NCBI RefSeq assembly: GCF_014495845.1
Contig: NZ_CP061080.1
Location: 3,834,001 to 3,898,000, forward strand
Direction: 5' to 3'
Source of the DNA: Aquibium microcysteis
Lineage (GTDB): Bacteria; Pseudomonadota; Alphaproteobacteria; Rhizobiales; Rhizobiaceae
Length of the DNA: 64,000 bases
In this document: positions 47,359 through 55,651 of the stretch, in pieces
Position numbering within the stretch: the first letter of the stretch is position 1
How the letters are laid out: each line of letters begins with the position of its first letter
Position numbers and translations under genes: made by a program
Notes under the pieces: model-generated
What the model was told of the DNA's origin: nothing
Seen by the model: the letters and a program-made list of their open reading frames with translations, nothing else
Databases searched by the model: none

Positions 47359-48825
47359 ATGGGCAGCGTTCTCAGAGGATGGAAAATCAGGAACGCCCGC
47401 CTGTCGGCGGGCCTGTCGCAGGCGGAACTCGCGCGTCGCACGGGTCTCTCGGCGCCCTACCTGAACCTGATCGAACGAAACAAGCGGCGCGCCACCGCGG
47501 CCATCCTCGCCCGTATCGCCGAGGCCCTCGACGTTGACCGTTCGGAACTCGACGGGGATGCGGAACGCCGCCTTTCGGAAGAGATCGGCGAGATCGTGGT
47601 CGACCCGATCCTCGGTCAGACGCCGATGACGGCCGGCAGCGCCGAGGAACTGGTCGGCCGGGATCCCGGGTGGGCCGAGCTGATCCGGCGCCTCTATCGC
47701 GCCTATCAGGACCAGCGGCAGTCGGTGCTCGCGCTGGCGGACCGGCTCAATCACGATCCCTTTCTCGGCGAAAGCGTCCACCGCGTCCTCAACCACGTCA
47801 CGTCCATTCGATCGTCCGCGGAGATTCTGGCGGGGCCGGCACCGCTCGACCCGGCCGACCGCGACCGCTTTCTTTCGATCGTCACCTCCGACAGCGCGAA
47901 GCTATCCGACGCAGCCCGATCTCTCCTCGCCTTCTTCGACGACACCGGCATTCGTGTGCGGTCGGCAACGACGATGGAGCATGTCGACGCCTTCATCTTC
48001 GAGACCAACAACTATTTCGGTTCCCTGGAGATGGCCGCGGCGGAGATCCGGGCGGGTTTCCGTCCTGGCGAGACGCCCCTCGCCGCGGCGGAGCGCGACC
48101 GGGCGGTCGCGACGGACGGCGCCATATGGAACCCCGCGAGCCGCGGCTTTCAGGCCGTACGCAGCATGGTCGCACCGGGCGTCGAAGGCGAGATCGGGCG
48201 CATCGTCTCGAGCCATCCGGCGCTTCCGTCGCCCGAGTCGCGAGACCTCGCCCGCTCCGCGCTGACCAGCTACGCGACGGCAGCGGTGCTGATGCCCTAT
48301 GAGGATTTCCTCGGCGCAGCCCGCGCCTGCCGCTACGATCTCGACAGGCTGAGCGCCCGGTACGGGGTCTCCTACGAACAGGCAGCCCATCGCCTCGCCA
48401 CGCTGCGCAAGCCGGGCGCCGAGGGCGTCCGCTTCGCGTACATGCGCTCCGATCCATCCGGCTTCGTGACCAAGCGCCTGCCGCTGTCGGGCCTGCCGCT
48501 GCCGCGCTATGGAACGGCCTGCCCGCTCTGGGTGATCTACGGAGCCTTTCAGTCGCCGGGAGCGACGGTCCGCAGCTTCGGCGAACTGCCCGGGGGCGAG
48601 CAGTTCCTGTTCTTCGCCCGTGCGGTGGAGAAAAGCCCGGCCGTGATTGGACGACCGCGCCACCTCCTCTCCATCATGCTCGCCTGTTCGGCCGCCGATG
48701 CAGCGCAGGTGGTCTACGGGGACGGGCTGGACAGGAAGACCGCCATGGTTCCCGTCGGCACCATCTGCCGTCTCTGCGCACGGCTCGAATGCGGTGCCAG
48801 GCAGGAGGCGCCCCTGATCGCCTGA
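47359..48825 (+). CDS. XRE-family regulator of the short-chain fatty acyl (ScfR) type
   Basis: 488 aa. An N-terminal XRE helix-turn-helix (KIRNARLSAGLSQAELARRT, YLNLIERNKRRAT; residues about 8-62), a middle region LNHVTSIRSSAEIL ... FLSIVTSDSAKLSDAARSLL that looks like a HisKA dimerisation helix pair, a region corresponding to the IrrE-like domain, and a C-terminal ScfR/DUF2083 domain (FAYMRSDPSGFVTKRLPLSG, CRLCARLECGARQEAP, four Cys in all nearby). No HEXXH is visible, so the IrrE-like part seems non-catalytic. Regulators of this type respond to acyl-CoA status. It probably controls the divergent importer. Confidence 0.82.
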   Translation: MGSVLRGWKIRNARLSAGLSQAELARRTGLSAPYLNLIERNKRRATAAILARIAEALDVDRSELDGDAERRLSEEIGEIVVDPILGQTPMTAGSAEELVGRDPGWAELIRRLYRAYQDQRQSVLALADRLNHDPFLGESVHRVLNHVTSIRSSAEILAGPAPLDPADRDRFLSIVTSDSAKLSDAARSLLAFFDDTGIRVRSATTMEHVDAFIFETNNYFGSLEMAAAEIRAGFRPGETPLAAAERDRAVATDGAIWNPASRGFQAVRSMVAPGVEGEIGRIVSSHPALPSPESRDLARSALTSYATAAVLMPYEDFLGAARACRYDLDRLSARYGVSYEQAAHRLATLRKPGAEGVRFAYMRSDPSGFVTKRLPLSGLPLPRYGTACPLWVIYGAFQSPGATVRSFGELPGGEQFLFFARAVEKSPAVIGRPRHLLSIMLACSAADAAQVVYGDGLDRKTAMVPVGTICRLCARLECGARQEAPLIA

Positions 48826-48904
48826 GCAGCGGTCAGGCGCCGGAACGAAAGACCTATGGCAGTCGCCTCTCGCAGGTTGTACTGCTAGACGAGCTTGGGA
48901 GGGC

Positions 48905-49288
48905 ATGACGGATTTGACACAGGCGAGAATCCTGGTCGTCGAGGATGAACCGAACATCGTCGAGTCGCTGCGGTTCATTCTGGCCCAGGCAGGATTTGCG
49001 GTGGACGTGTCGGGCGACGGCGCGGACGCTCTGCGGCGAATGCGGAGCGGTCACTACGATGCAGTCGTGCTCGACGTCATGCTGCCGGGACTGAACGGCT
49101 TCGACGTGCTGAAGGCCGTCCGGGCCGATCCAGGACTATCGGGGCTCCCGGTGATCGTGCTGACGGCGAAGGGGCAGGCGACGGACCGCAAGAGCGCCGA
49201 GGAGATGGGCGCAAGCGCCTTCATCACCAAGCCCTTCGCCAATGCCGACGTGGTGGCGCAGGTGCGGAACCTGGCGATCAGGACATGA
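48905..49288 (+). CDS. Single-domain response regulator (CheY-like)
   Basis: 127 aa, a receiver domain only. The acidic pocket is VVEDEPN, phospho-acceptor D57 (VVLDVMLPGLNGF), the conserved Thr/Ala LTAKG and Lys in FITKPF. With no output domain it must act by protein contact or as a phosphate relay. It overlaps the next gene by ATGA, and the operon ends with a large sensor kinase, its likely partner. Confidence 0.92.
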   Translation: MTDLTQARILVVEDEPNIVESLRFILAQAGFAVDVSGDGADALRRMRSGHYDAVVLDVMLPGLNGFDVLKAVRADPGLSGLPVIVLTAKGQATDRKSAEEMGASAFITKPFANADVVAQVRNLAIRT

Positions 49289-49542
49289 AGACCCTCGAGC
49301 GGGAGAACCGGGGTGCGCGCGACGCCGCGGCGATCCTGCCCTTCGTGAGCGTCGTCCTGCTGTTTCCGCCGATCGTCTACATCTTCGCGGCGCCGGTATC
49401 CGTCGCTGGCGTGCCGCTGATCGTGCTCTACCTGTTCGGAGTGTGGGCCGCCATCATACTCGCTGCCTGGATCGTCTCCCGGCGGCTGCAGCCGGAGGGC
49501 GACGAACCCGCAGACCCGGCGGGCACGGCTGGCAGGCGATGA
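49285..49542 (+). CDS. Small two-helix membrane protein linked to an SLC5-type sensor kinase
   Basis: 85 aa with two transmembrane helices (about residues 16-36 and 42-66) and hydrophilic ends. In size and topology it resembles the small subunits encoded next to sodium/solute symporters (for example DUF4212 and DUF485 proteins), but I cannot place it in a family. It overlaps both neighbours by 4 nt (ATGA), so it is translated with the sensor and may associate with its transporter-like domain. Confidence 0.7.
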   Translation: MKTLERENRGARDAAAILPFVSVVLLFPPIVYIFAAPVSVAGVPLIVLYLFGVWAAIILAAWIVSRRLQPEGDEPADPAGTAGRR

Positions 49543-52247
49543 TGCTGCCCGCCGACGTCGTCATCCTCGTCTGCCTCGTCTACGTGCTGATCCTGTTCGC
49601 GGTGGCGTTCGCCGGCGACCGCCGCGCCCGCAAGGACCAGGGCGGCTGGCTTTCCTCGCCGCTGGTCTACACGCTCTCCATCTCGATCTACTGCACGTCC
49701 TGGACCTTCTTCGGCGCGGTCGGCTCGGCCGCGCGCAACGGTCTGGAGTTCGTCACCATCTATCTGGGCCCGACGATCGTCTTCGTCGGCTGGTGGGTCT
49801 TCCTGCGCAAGCTGGTCACCATCGGCCGGATCCACCACACGACGTCGATCGCCGACCTCATTTCGGCGCGCTTCGGCAAGAACCCCGTGCTCGGAGCCCT
49901 CGTCACCGTCGTCGCCCTCGTCGCGACCGCCCCCTACATCGCGCTCCAGCTCAAGGCGCTGACCGCCAGCTACCAGGTCATCACCTTTCACGCCGGAGCG
50001 GTGACCGCCGCCAACATCCCGCTCGCGCCCGACTATTCCACCGCCTTCTGGGTGGCCGCGGGGCTGTGCGTCTTCTCGATCGTCTTCGGCGTGCGCAACA
50101 TCGACGTCAACGAACGGCACCAGGGGGTCGTGGCGGCGATCGCGCTGGAGGCGGTCGTCAAGCTGGTCGCGCTGCTGGTGGTGGGCGTGTGGGTCGTCTC
50201 CAGCGTCGGCAACCTGCCCGCGGGCGCCTTCGCGCACGCGCCGGTGAGCCTGCTCGATCCGGAAGACACGTTCGGCACGCGCTGGGTGACGCTGTGCTTC
50301 CTCGCCGGTGCCGCCGTGATCTGTCTGCCCCGCCAGTTCCAGGTGACCGTGGTGGAGAATTCCAGCGAGAGCCAGTTGTGCACCGCCTCATGGCTGTTTC
50401 CCGCCTACCTCTTCCTGATCTGCCTCTTCGTCGTGCCGATCGCGCTGGCCGGCCTCGGCCGCCTGCCCGCGGGGTCGAACCCCGACCTCTTCGTCCTGAC
50501 CCTGCCGCTGAGCGCGGGGCAGGAGACGATCGCCATGCTGGCCTTCCTCGGCGGCTTCTCGTCGGCGACTTCGATGGTCATCGTCTCGTCGATCGCGCTC
50601 TCGACGATGATCTCGAACCACCTCGTCATGCCGCTCGCGCTGCGATTCTCGCTGGTGCCCGAGGCGAGCGCGCAGATGATGCGCAGCTTCATCCTCGGCG
50701 CCCGGCGTGCGAGCATCGTCTTCATCATCCTGCTCGGCTTCCTCTACTTCCGGCTGAGCGGCACTTCCGAGGCGCTGGCGGCCATCGGCCTGATCTCGTT
50801 TTGCGGGGTGGCGCAGTTTCTTCCGAGCCTCGTGGGCGGGTTGTACTGGCGCCGGGCAACCGAGCGCGGCGCCATCGCCGGCATCGCGGCCGGCTTCGCC
50901 GTCTGGCTCTACGCCCTGTTCCTGCCGAGCTTCGGCGACAGCTTCGTGATGAGTGCGACGATGATCCGCGACGGACCCTGGGGACTGGAGTGGCTCCGCC
51001 CGCACGCCCTGTTCGGGCTCGACCGCTTCGACAGCCTCGTCCACGCCGTCATCTGGAGCATGCTGGCCAACGTCACCCTCTTCGTCGGCGTCTCCATGGC
51101 GACCGAGCCGACGCCGCTCGCCCGCTATCAGTCGCGTCTCTTCATCGACGTCTTCCGCCGCCAGACCGAAGGCGAGATCAGCGTCATCCGGCGGATCGCA
51201 CGCGTCGCCGAACTCCGGCAGATCGCCGACAGGGTCCTCGGGACATCCGAGGCCCTCGCGCTGTTTCCCGCCGGCACGACGCGCGACCCCCATGCGGTCG
51301 CCAGCGACGATCTCATTTCGCAGGTCGAACACCGGCTCGGCGCCAGCGTGGGCGCCGCGACGGCGCGCGCACTGGTCTCGAGCGTGGTGTCCAGCGAGAG
51401 CATCAGCGTCGACGAACTCCGGCGTCTCGCCGACGAGACCGAGCAGATTCGCGCCTACTCCGCCGAACTGGAACGCAATTCCCGGCAGCTGGAGGCTGCG
51501 GCCGCCGAACTGACCCGCGCCAACGCGCGGCTGCGCGAAATCGACACGCAGAAGGACGACTTTCTCAGCCATGTGAGTCACGAGGTGCGCACGCCGATGA
51601 CCTCGATCCGCTCCTTCAGCGATATCCTCCTGTCGAACCCGGACCTTCCGGCCGCGGACATGGACCGCTACCTGCGCATCATCCAGAACGAGAGCCTGCG
51701 GCTGACGCGCCTGCTCGACGGCATCCTGGATCTGAACCGGCTGGAGAACGGCGCCTTGGGCTGGGACAGCAGGCCCTTCGATCCTGAGGCCGCACTGGAC
51801 CGGGCGATGGAAAGCTGCGAGGCACTGGCACAGGCGGCCCATGTGGCGATGAGGCGGCGCGCACGCGCGACAAAGGCCGTCGTGGACGGCGACGAGGACC
51901 GGCTGGCGCAGGTCTTCATCAATCTCATCTCGAACGCCATACGCTACAACACCAGTGCCAGCCCGCAGGTGACCGTAACCACAGCCTTGCGCAAGGGCGT
52001 CTACGAGGCCCGCATCGCCGACAACGGCCCCGGCATTCCCGAGGGAGAGCGGGAACGGATCTTCGCCAAGTTCGCCAGGGGTCCCATGCCGCGCCAGGTC
52101 GGCGCCGGGCTCGGGCTGGCGATCAGCCGCCAGATCGTCGAGCGCTTCGGCGGCACGCTGGACCTGGCGAGCCCCGCCAGCGGCGGCGCGGAGTTCGTGC
52201 TGACGATTCCCCTGCACCAGAACCCGCCTGCCAGGCGACCGTCCTGA
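49539..52247 (+). CDS. CrbS-type sensor: SLC5/SSF transporter domain fused to histidine kinase
   Basis: 902 aa from ATG 49539. Residues about 1-530 form an SLC5 (sodium/solute symporter) domain with some 13 helices (SISIYCTSWTFFGAVGSAAR, FLGGFSSATSMVIVSSIALS). A STAC-like linker follows (ELRQIADRVLG ... QVEHRLGASVGAA), then a coiled coil, HisKA with HVSHEVRTP (H681), and HATPase_c with NLISNAIRYN, DNGPGIP and GAGLGLAIS. It should sense or take up a small solute (CrbS senses acetate) and phosphorylate the CheY-like protein encoded first in the operon. There is no PAS domain. Confidence 0.9.
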   Translation: MMLPADVVILVCLVYVLILFAVAFAGDRRARKDQGGWLSSPLVYTLSISIYCTSWTFFGAVGSAARNGLEFVTIYLGPTIVFVGWWVFLRKLVTIGRIHHTTSIADLISARFGKNPVLGALVTVVALVATAPYIALQLKALTASYQVITFHAGAVTAANIPLAPDYSTAFWVAAGLCVFSIVFGVRNIDVNERHQGVVAAIALEAVVKLVALLVVGVWVVSSVGNLPAGAFAHAPVSLLDPEDTFGTRWVTLCFLAGAAVICLPRQFQVTVVENSSESQLCTASWLFPAYLFLICLFVVPIALAGLGRLPAGSNPDLFVLTLPLSAGQETIAMLAFLGGFSSATSMVIVSSIALSTMISNHLVMPLALRFSLVPEASAQMMRSFILGARRASIVFIILLGFLYFRLSGTSEALAAIGLISFCGVAQFLPSLVGGLYWRRATERGAIAGIAAGFAVWLYALFLPSFGDSFVMSATMIRDGPWGLEWLRPHALFGLDRFDSLVHAVIWSMLANVTLFVGVSMATEPTPLARYQSRLFIDVFRRQTEGEISVIRRIARVAELRQIADRVLGTSEALALFPAGTTRDPHAVASDDLISQVEHRLGASVGAATARALVSSVVSSESISVDELRRLADETEQIRAYSAELERNSRQLEAAAAELTRANARLREIDTQKDDFLSHVSHEVRTPMTSIRSFSDILLSNPDLPAADMDRYLRIIQNESLRLTRLLDGILDLNRLENGALGWDSRPFDPEAALDRAMESCEALAQAAHVAMRRRARATKAVVDGDEDRLAQVFINLISNAIRYNTSASPQVTVTTALRKGVYEARIADNGPGIPEGERERIFAKFARGPMPRQVGAGLGLAISRQIVERFGGTLDLASPASGGAEFVLTIPLHQNPPARRPS

Positions 52248-52415
52248 GGGTCCCGGGGACCGCGAAGACGACCGGTCCGGAGTCCATCTCCCGTTCGAAC
52301 GTCATCATCGCCCGGCTCGGGCGGTCGAGGGCTTCACGGTCGACACGTCGGACAACCCCAGGCTCCAGGATTTCGAACGGACACACCCGTGTCGGCGGCG
52401 GCCTCGTCGATTTCG

Positions 52416-52967
52416 TCAGGCAGCTTCTTCAGGCTGCGGTTGGCCGACCGTGTGGTAGCCGCGCCGATAGTAGATCAGCGCCGGGTCCTCGCCGCCCTCG
52501 CGCACGTCGAGCACGGTGCAGAACAGCACCTGATGGGTGCCCACGTCGACGCTGCTGGCGACGATGCAGTCGAAGGAGACGATCGCACCTTCGAGGATCG
52601 GCGCGCCGGAGACGCCGGTGGTCCACCTGGCGGCCGCGAAACGCTCCTCGACCGGCGTCTTGCCGCCGAACAGGCCCGACAGCGCCTCCTGGCCGCCGCG
52701 CAGCGTGTTCACGCAGACCGCCTGGTTGCGCGAGAAGGCCGGATAGACCGAGGCCGACCGGTTGAGGCAGACGAGCAGCGTCGGCGGCGCGTCGGTGACG
52801 CTGGTCACCGCCGAGGCCGCGAAGCCGGCCTTGCCGCCCGGCCCGTCGGTGGTGATGATGTTCACCGCCGCGCCGAGCCGCGCCATCGCGTTGCGGAACG
52901 CGGCCGCGTCGATCCCCGGGGTCGTCGTCTCGAGCGACTTCGGATCGGGCATTGAGTTCATGGTCAT
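52416..52967 (-). CDS. rutF: Flavin reductase, RutF-like
   Basis: 183 aa. A single flavin reductase-like domain: [45 protein letters not shown], and the C-terminal [14 protein letters not shown] and YYRRGYHTV. It reduces FMN with NADH and supplies FMNH2 to a two-component monooxygenase. The RutA gene at 61081 is the obvious partner in this window. Last gene of the minus-strand arm, 25 bp after the amidase gene. ATG 52967 or 52961 are both possible. Confidence 0.87.
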   Translation of the reverse strand: MTMNSMPDPKSLETTTPGIDAAAFRNAMARLGAAVNIITTDGPGGKAGFAASAVTSVTDAPPTLLVCLNRSASVYPAFSRNQAVCVNTLRGGQEALSGLFGGKTPVEERFAAARWTTGVSGAPILEGAIVSFDCIVASSVDVGTHQVLFCTVLDVREGGEDPALIYYRRGYHTVGQPQPEEAA

Positions 52968-52992
52968 GTCCTTCAGTCCACAGGTGAGAGAT

Positions 52993-54426
52993 TCAGGCCG
53001 CCGGCCGCAGCGTCAGCGGGCGCGCGAAGCTGCCGAGCGCCAGCGCGGTTTCGAGCCTTGCCGCCACGGATGCGGCGAGGTCCTCCCGCCAGGGCGCGGC
53101 GACGATCTGCAGCCCGACCGGCAGGCCGCCGGCGCTGCGCCCGCCGGGCAGCGTCACCACCGGCAGGCCGAGATAGGAGAAGGGGCGCGTGAAGCTCGTC
53201 ATCGCCGAGACCACCGCGTTCATGCGCGGATCGTCGCCGACGTCGACCTCGGCCGACAGCGGCGGCAGGAAGGGCATCGCCGGCACCACCAGCACGTCGC
53301 AGCGCGAGAAGACGGTGTCGATGAACTCGGACAGCATCACGGCGCGGATCTGCAGCGCCCGCACGTAGAGCGGCGCGGGAATGGCGAGCGCCTGCGCGAG
53401 CCGCATGCGCGGCTGCGGGCCGTAATCCTGCGGCCGGTCGCGCAGCCAGTCGAAATGCACGGCGGCGGCTTCCGACATGGCCACCACGTTGGCGAGTTCG
53501 GCGACCGCCGAGAGGTCCGGCATCCCGACCGGCGCGACGGTGGCGGCGAGCGGCGAAAGCACCCGCGCGGCATCCGCGATGGCCGCGGCGACCTCCGGCG
53601 CGAGGCCTTCGGCGAACATGCCTCCGCCGATGCCGATGTGCAGGTCCGACAAATCCTCGCGCAGCGCGCCGAGCGGGGCCGCATCCATGCAGGTCGGGTC
53701 GAGGCCGTCGGGTCCGGCGATCAGGCGCAGCACCAGCCAGGCGTCCGCCACCGAGGCGGCGAGCGGGCCGATGCAGTCCTGGCTGAAGGAGAGCGGCATC
53801 GCGCCATGCCGGCTGACGCGCCCTTGCGTGGCCTTGATGCCGACGACGCCGCAGCAGGCGGCGGGTAGGCGGATCGAGCCGCCGGTGTCGGAGCCGAGCG
53901 CGGCGCGCACGATGCCCGCGCCGACGGCGGCACCCGACCCGCTCGACGAGCCGCCGGTCACGCGCTCGGGATCGGCGGGGTTGCAGGCTCGGCCATGATG
54001 GGCGTTGAGGCCGGTCGGTCCCATGGCGAATTCCGACATGTTGAGCCGGCCGATGCTGATGGCTCCGGCCGCCTCCAGCCGCGTCATGGCGGTCGAGGTG
54101 GTCGACGCGACATGTCCGGTGCGGATCGCCGAGCCGCAGCCGGTGATCCGGCCGGCGCGGTCGTACATGTCCTTGTGGGCGAACGGCACGCCGTGCAGGG
54201 CGCCGAGCGGCCGGCCGGCGGCCACGGCCTCGTCGGCCACCTGCGCGGCGGCGCGTGCCGCCTCCGCCTCGATGGCGATGAAGGCGTTGAGCGCGGGCTG
54301 CAGCGCTTGCGCGCGCGCCAGCGCGGCCTGCGTCAGTTCGACCGACGAGATGCGGCGCTCGCGGATCGCGGCGGTGGCCTCGGCGAGGCCCGCGGGTTCG
54401 CCCGGGGCGACGGCGGCGGCGGTCAT
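52993..54426 (-). CDS. Amidase signature family enzyme
   Basis: 477 aa, full length. The Ser-cisSer-Lys triad is K85 ([12 protein letters not shown]), S161 in [12 protein letters not shown], and S184 in [12 protein letters not shown]. The C-terminus [20 protein letters not shown] is also typical. It hydrolyses a carboxamide or ureido bond in the cytoplasm; the specificity is not evident. The start shares ATGA with the small gene upstream. It lies in one operon with the Rbs-type importer and rutF, so it probably acts in the same catabolic route as RutA. Confidence 0.92.
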   Translation of the reverse strand: MTAAAVAPGEPAGLAEATAAIRERRISSVELTQAALARAQALQPALNAFIAIEAEAARAAAQVADEAVAAGRPLGALHGVPFAHKDMYDRAGRITGCGSAIRTGHVASTTSTAMTRLEAAGAISIGRLNMSEFAMGPTGLNAHHGRACNPADPERVTGGSSSGSGAAVGAGIVRAALGSDTGGSIRLPAACCGVVGIKATQGRVSRHGAMPLSFSQDCIGPLAASVADAWLVLRLIAGPDGLDPTCMDAAPLGALREDLSDLHIGIGGGMFAEGLAPEVAAAIADAARVLSPLAATVAPVGMPDLSAVAELANVVAMSEAAAVHFDWLRDRPQDYGPQPRMRLAQALAIPAPLYVRALQIRAVMLSEFIDTVFSRCDVLVVPAMPFLPPLSAEVDVGDDPRMNAVVSAMTSFTRPFSYLGLPVVTLPGGRSAGGLPVGLQIVAAPWREDLAASVAARLETALALGSFARPLTLRPAA

Positions 54427-54623
54427 GGCTTCGCCCGCTCCCGCATCGCGGCGACCCAGTGCGCCGGCTCGACGGCGAAGAGGGGATTGTCGCTCCCCGC
54501 GCGCCAGCCGCCGATCCGGTGCGCGGCGCGCTCGGCCTGGCCGGCCATGGCGCCCTCTTCGGCCGGGTTGGGATCGCGGCCGAGATGCAGCCGGCAGATG
54601 GCGGTCCAGATGTCGGGTGTCAT
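54423..54623 (-). CDS. Small protein preceding the amidase, unknown function
   Basis: 66 aa: begins MTPDIWTAICRLHLGRDPNP, ends [17 protein letters not shown]. Its stop overlaps the amidase start (ATGA). Small proteins in this position (GatC, AtzG) can be subunits of amidases, but the sequence does not clearly match those families. It starts 11 nt after the permease stop, within the operon. Real by context, unassigned by sequence. Confidence 0.6.
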   Translation of the reverse strand: MTPDIWTAICRLHLGRDPNPAEEGAMAGQAERAAHRIGGWRAGSDNPLFAVEPAHWVAAMRERAKP

Positions 54624-54634
54624 GGCGCTGCGCC

Positions 54635-55651
54635 TCAGCTGAAGTCCTGCGGCTGGCGGTTGCGCACCAGCTGCGAGAGGGCCACCGCGATCACCAGCGC
54701 GCCACCGTAGAAGAGGTTCTGCACATAGGCGTCGGCGCCCATCATGGTGAGCCCGGTGATGCCGGTGACGAGGAAATAGACCGCGATCACCGCGCCGAAG
54801 GCGTTGAAGCGCCCCGGCGATATGGTCGTGGCGCCGAGGAAGGCGGCGGCAAAAGCCGGCAGAAGGAGGCTCAGCCCCGACAGCGGGTCGGCCGAGCCGG
54901 TCATGCCGGCATACATGACGCCCGCCAGCGCCGCGATCACGCCGGACACGACGAAGGAGACGGCACGCACGCGGTCGACGTCGATGCCGCTCAGCCGCGA
55001 CACCTCGCGCCCGCGCCCGACGAAGAGCAGCTTGCGACCGGGAATGGTGAATTCGAGCACGTACCAGATCGCGGCAGCCAGGATCAGGGCGTAGAAAAAG
55101 GCGAGCGGGATGCCGAACAGGCGGTAGATGATGACCCACGAGACGAGGTCCATCGAGACGCCCGAGATCGTCTGCGAGGCGCTGAGCCACAGCACCATGC
55201 CGTTGACGAAGGTGCCGATGCCGAGCGTCACGATCAGCGAGTGGATGCGGAAACAGAGCACGAAGAAGGCGTTGACGGCGCCGATCACCGCGCCGGCGAA
55301 CAGCGCGATGACGATCACCGGCACGATGGGCATCCCCTCGCGCACGTTGAGCACGGCGATCAGCATCGAACTCATGGTCAGGATCGAGGCGCCCGACAGG
55401 TCGAAGTCGCCCGAGGTGAGCGGCACGACCAGCGCCAGCGTGAGCATGACGAGCACGGCCTGCGAGCCGAACATGGTGGAGAAGTTGCGCCAGCTCAGGA
55501 AGGAGTCCGGCATCAGGATGCCGAAGATGACGACGAGCAGCAGCCAGGCCCCGACGAGGGCGAAACGCTCGGTCTCCTTCTTCCAGTTGAAGGCGCGCCG
55601 GGACGCGGTGCCGGCCAAGGGCTTGTCCGTGGGAAGATCGATCGACGTCAT
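54635..55651 (-). CDS. Rbs-type ABC importer permease
   Basis: 338 aa with about nine transmembrane helices. VPLTSGDFDLSGASILTMSS and AVIGAVNAFFVLCFRIHSLIVTLG are typical of RbsC/BPD_transp_2 permeases, and FVVSGVIAALAGVMYAGMTG appears near the end. ATG 55651 overlaps the ATPase stop (ATGA). Transporters of this class carry sugars, nucleosides or related polar compounds. Confidence 0.9.
   Translation of the reverse strand: MTSIDLPTDKPLAGTASRRAFNWKKETERFALVGAWLLLVVIFGILMPDSFLSWRNFSTMFGSQAVLVMLTLALVVPLTSGDFDLSGASILTMSSMLIAVLNVREGMPIVPVIVIALFAGAVIGAVNAFFVLCFRIHSLIVTLGIGTFVNGMVLWLSASQTISGVSMDLVSWVIIYRLFGIPLAFFYALILAAAIWYVLEFTIPGRKLLFVGRGREVSRLSGIDVDRVRAVSFVVSGVIAALAGVMYAGMTGSADPLSGLSLLLPAFAAAFLGATTISPGRFNAFGAVIAVYFLVTGITGLTMMGADAYVQNLFYGGALVIAVALSQLVRNRQPQDFS

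Noticed and set aside
50388..52217. A 609-codon minus-strand frame opposite the CrbS-type sensor
   Set aside because: Antisense shadow of a gene with clear transporter and kinase motifs; its translation is Arg/Glu/His-rich and repetitive.
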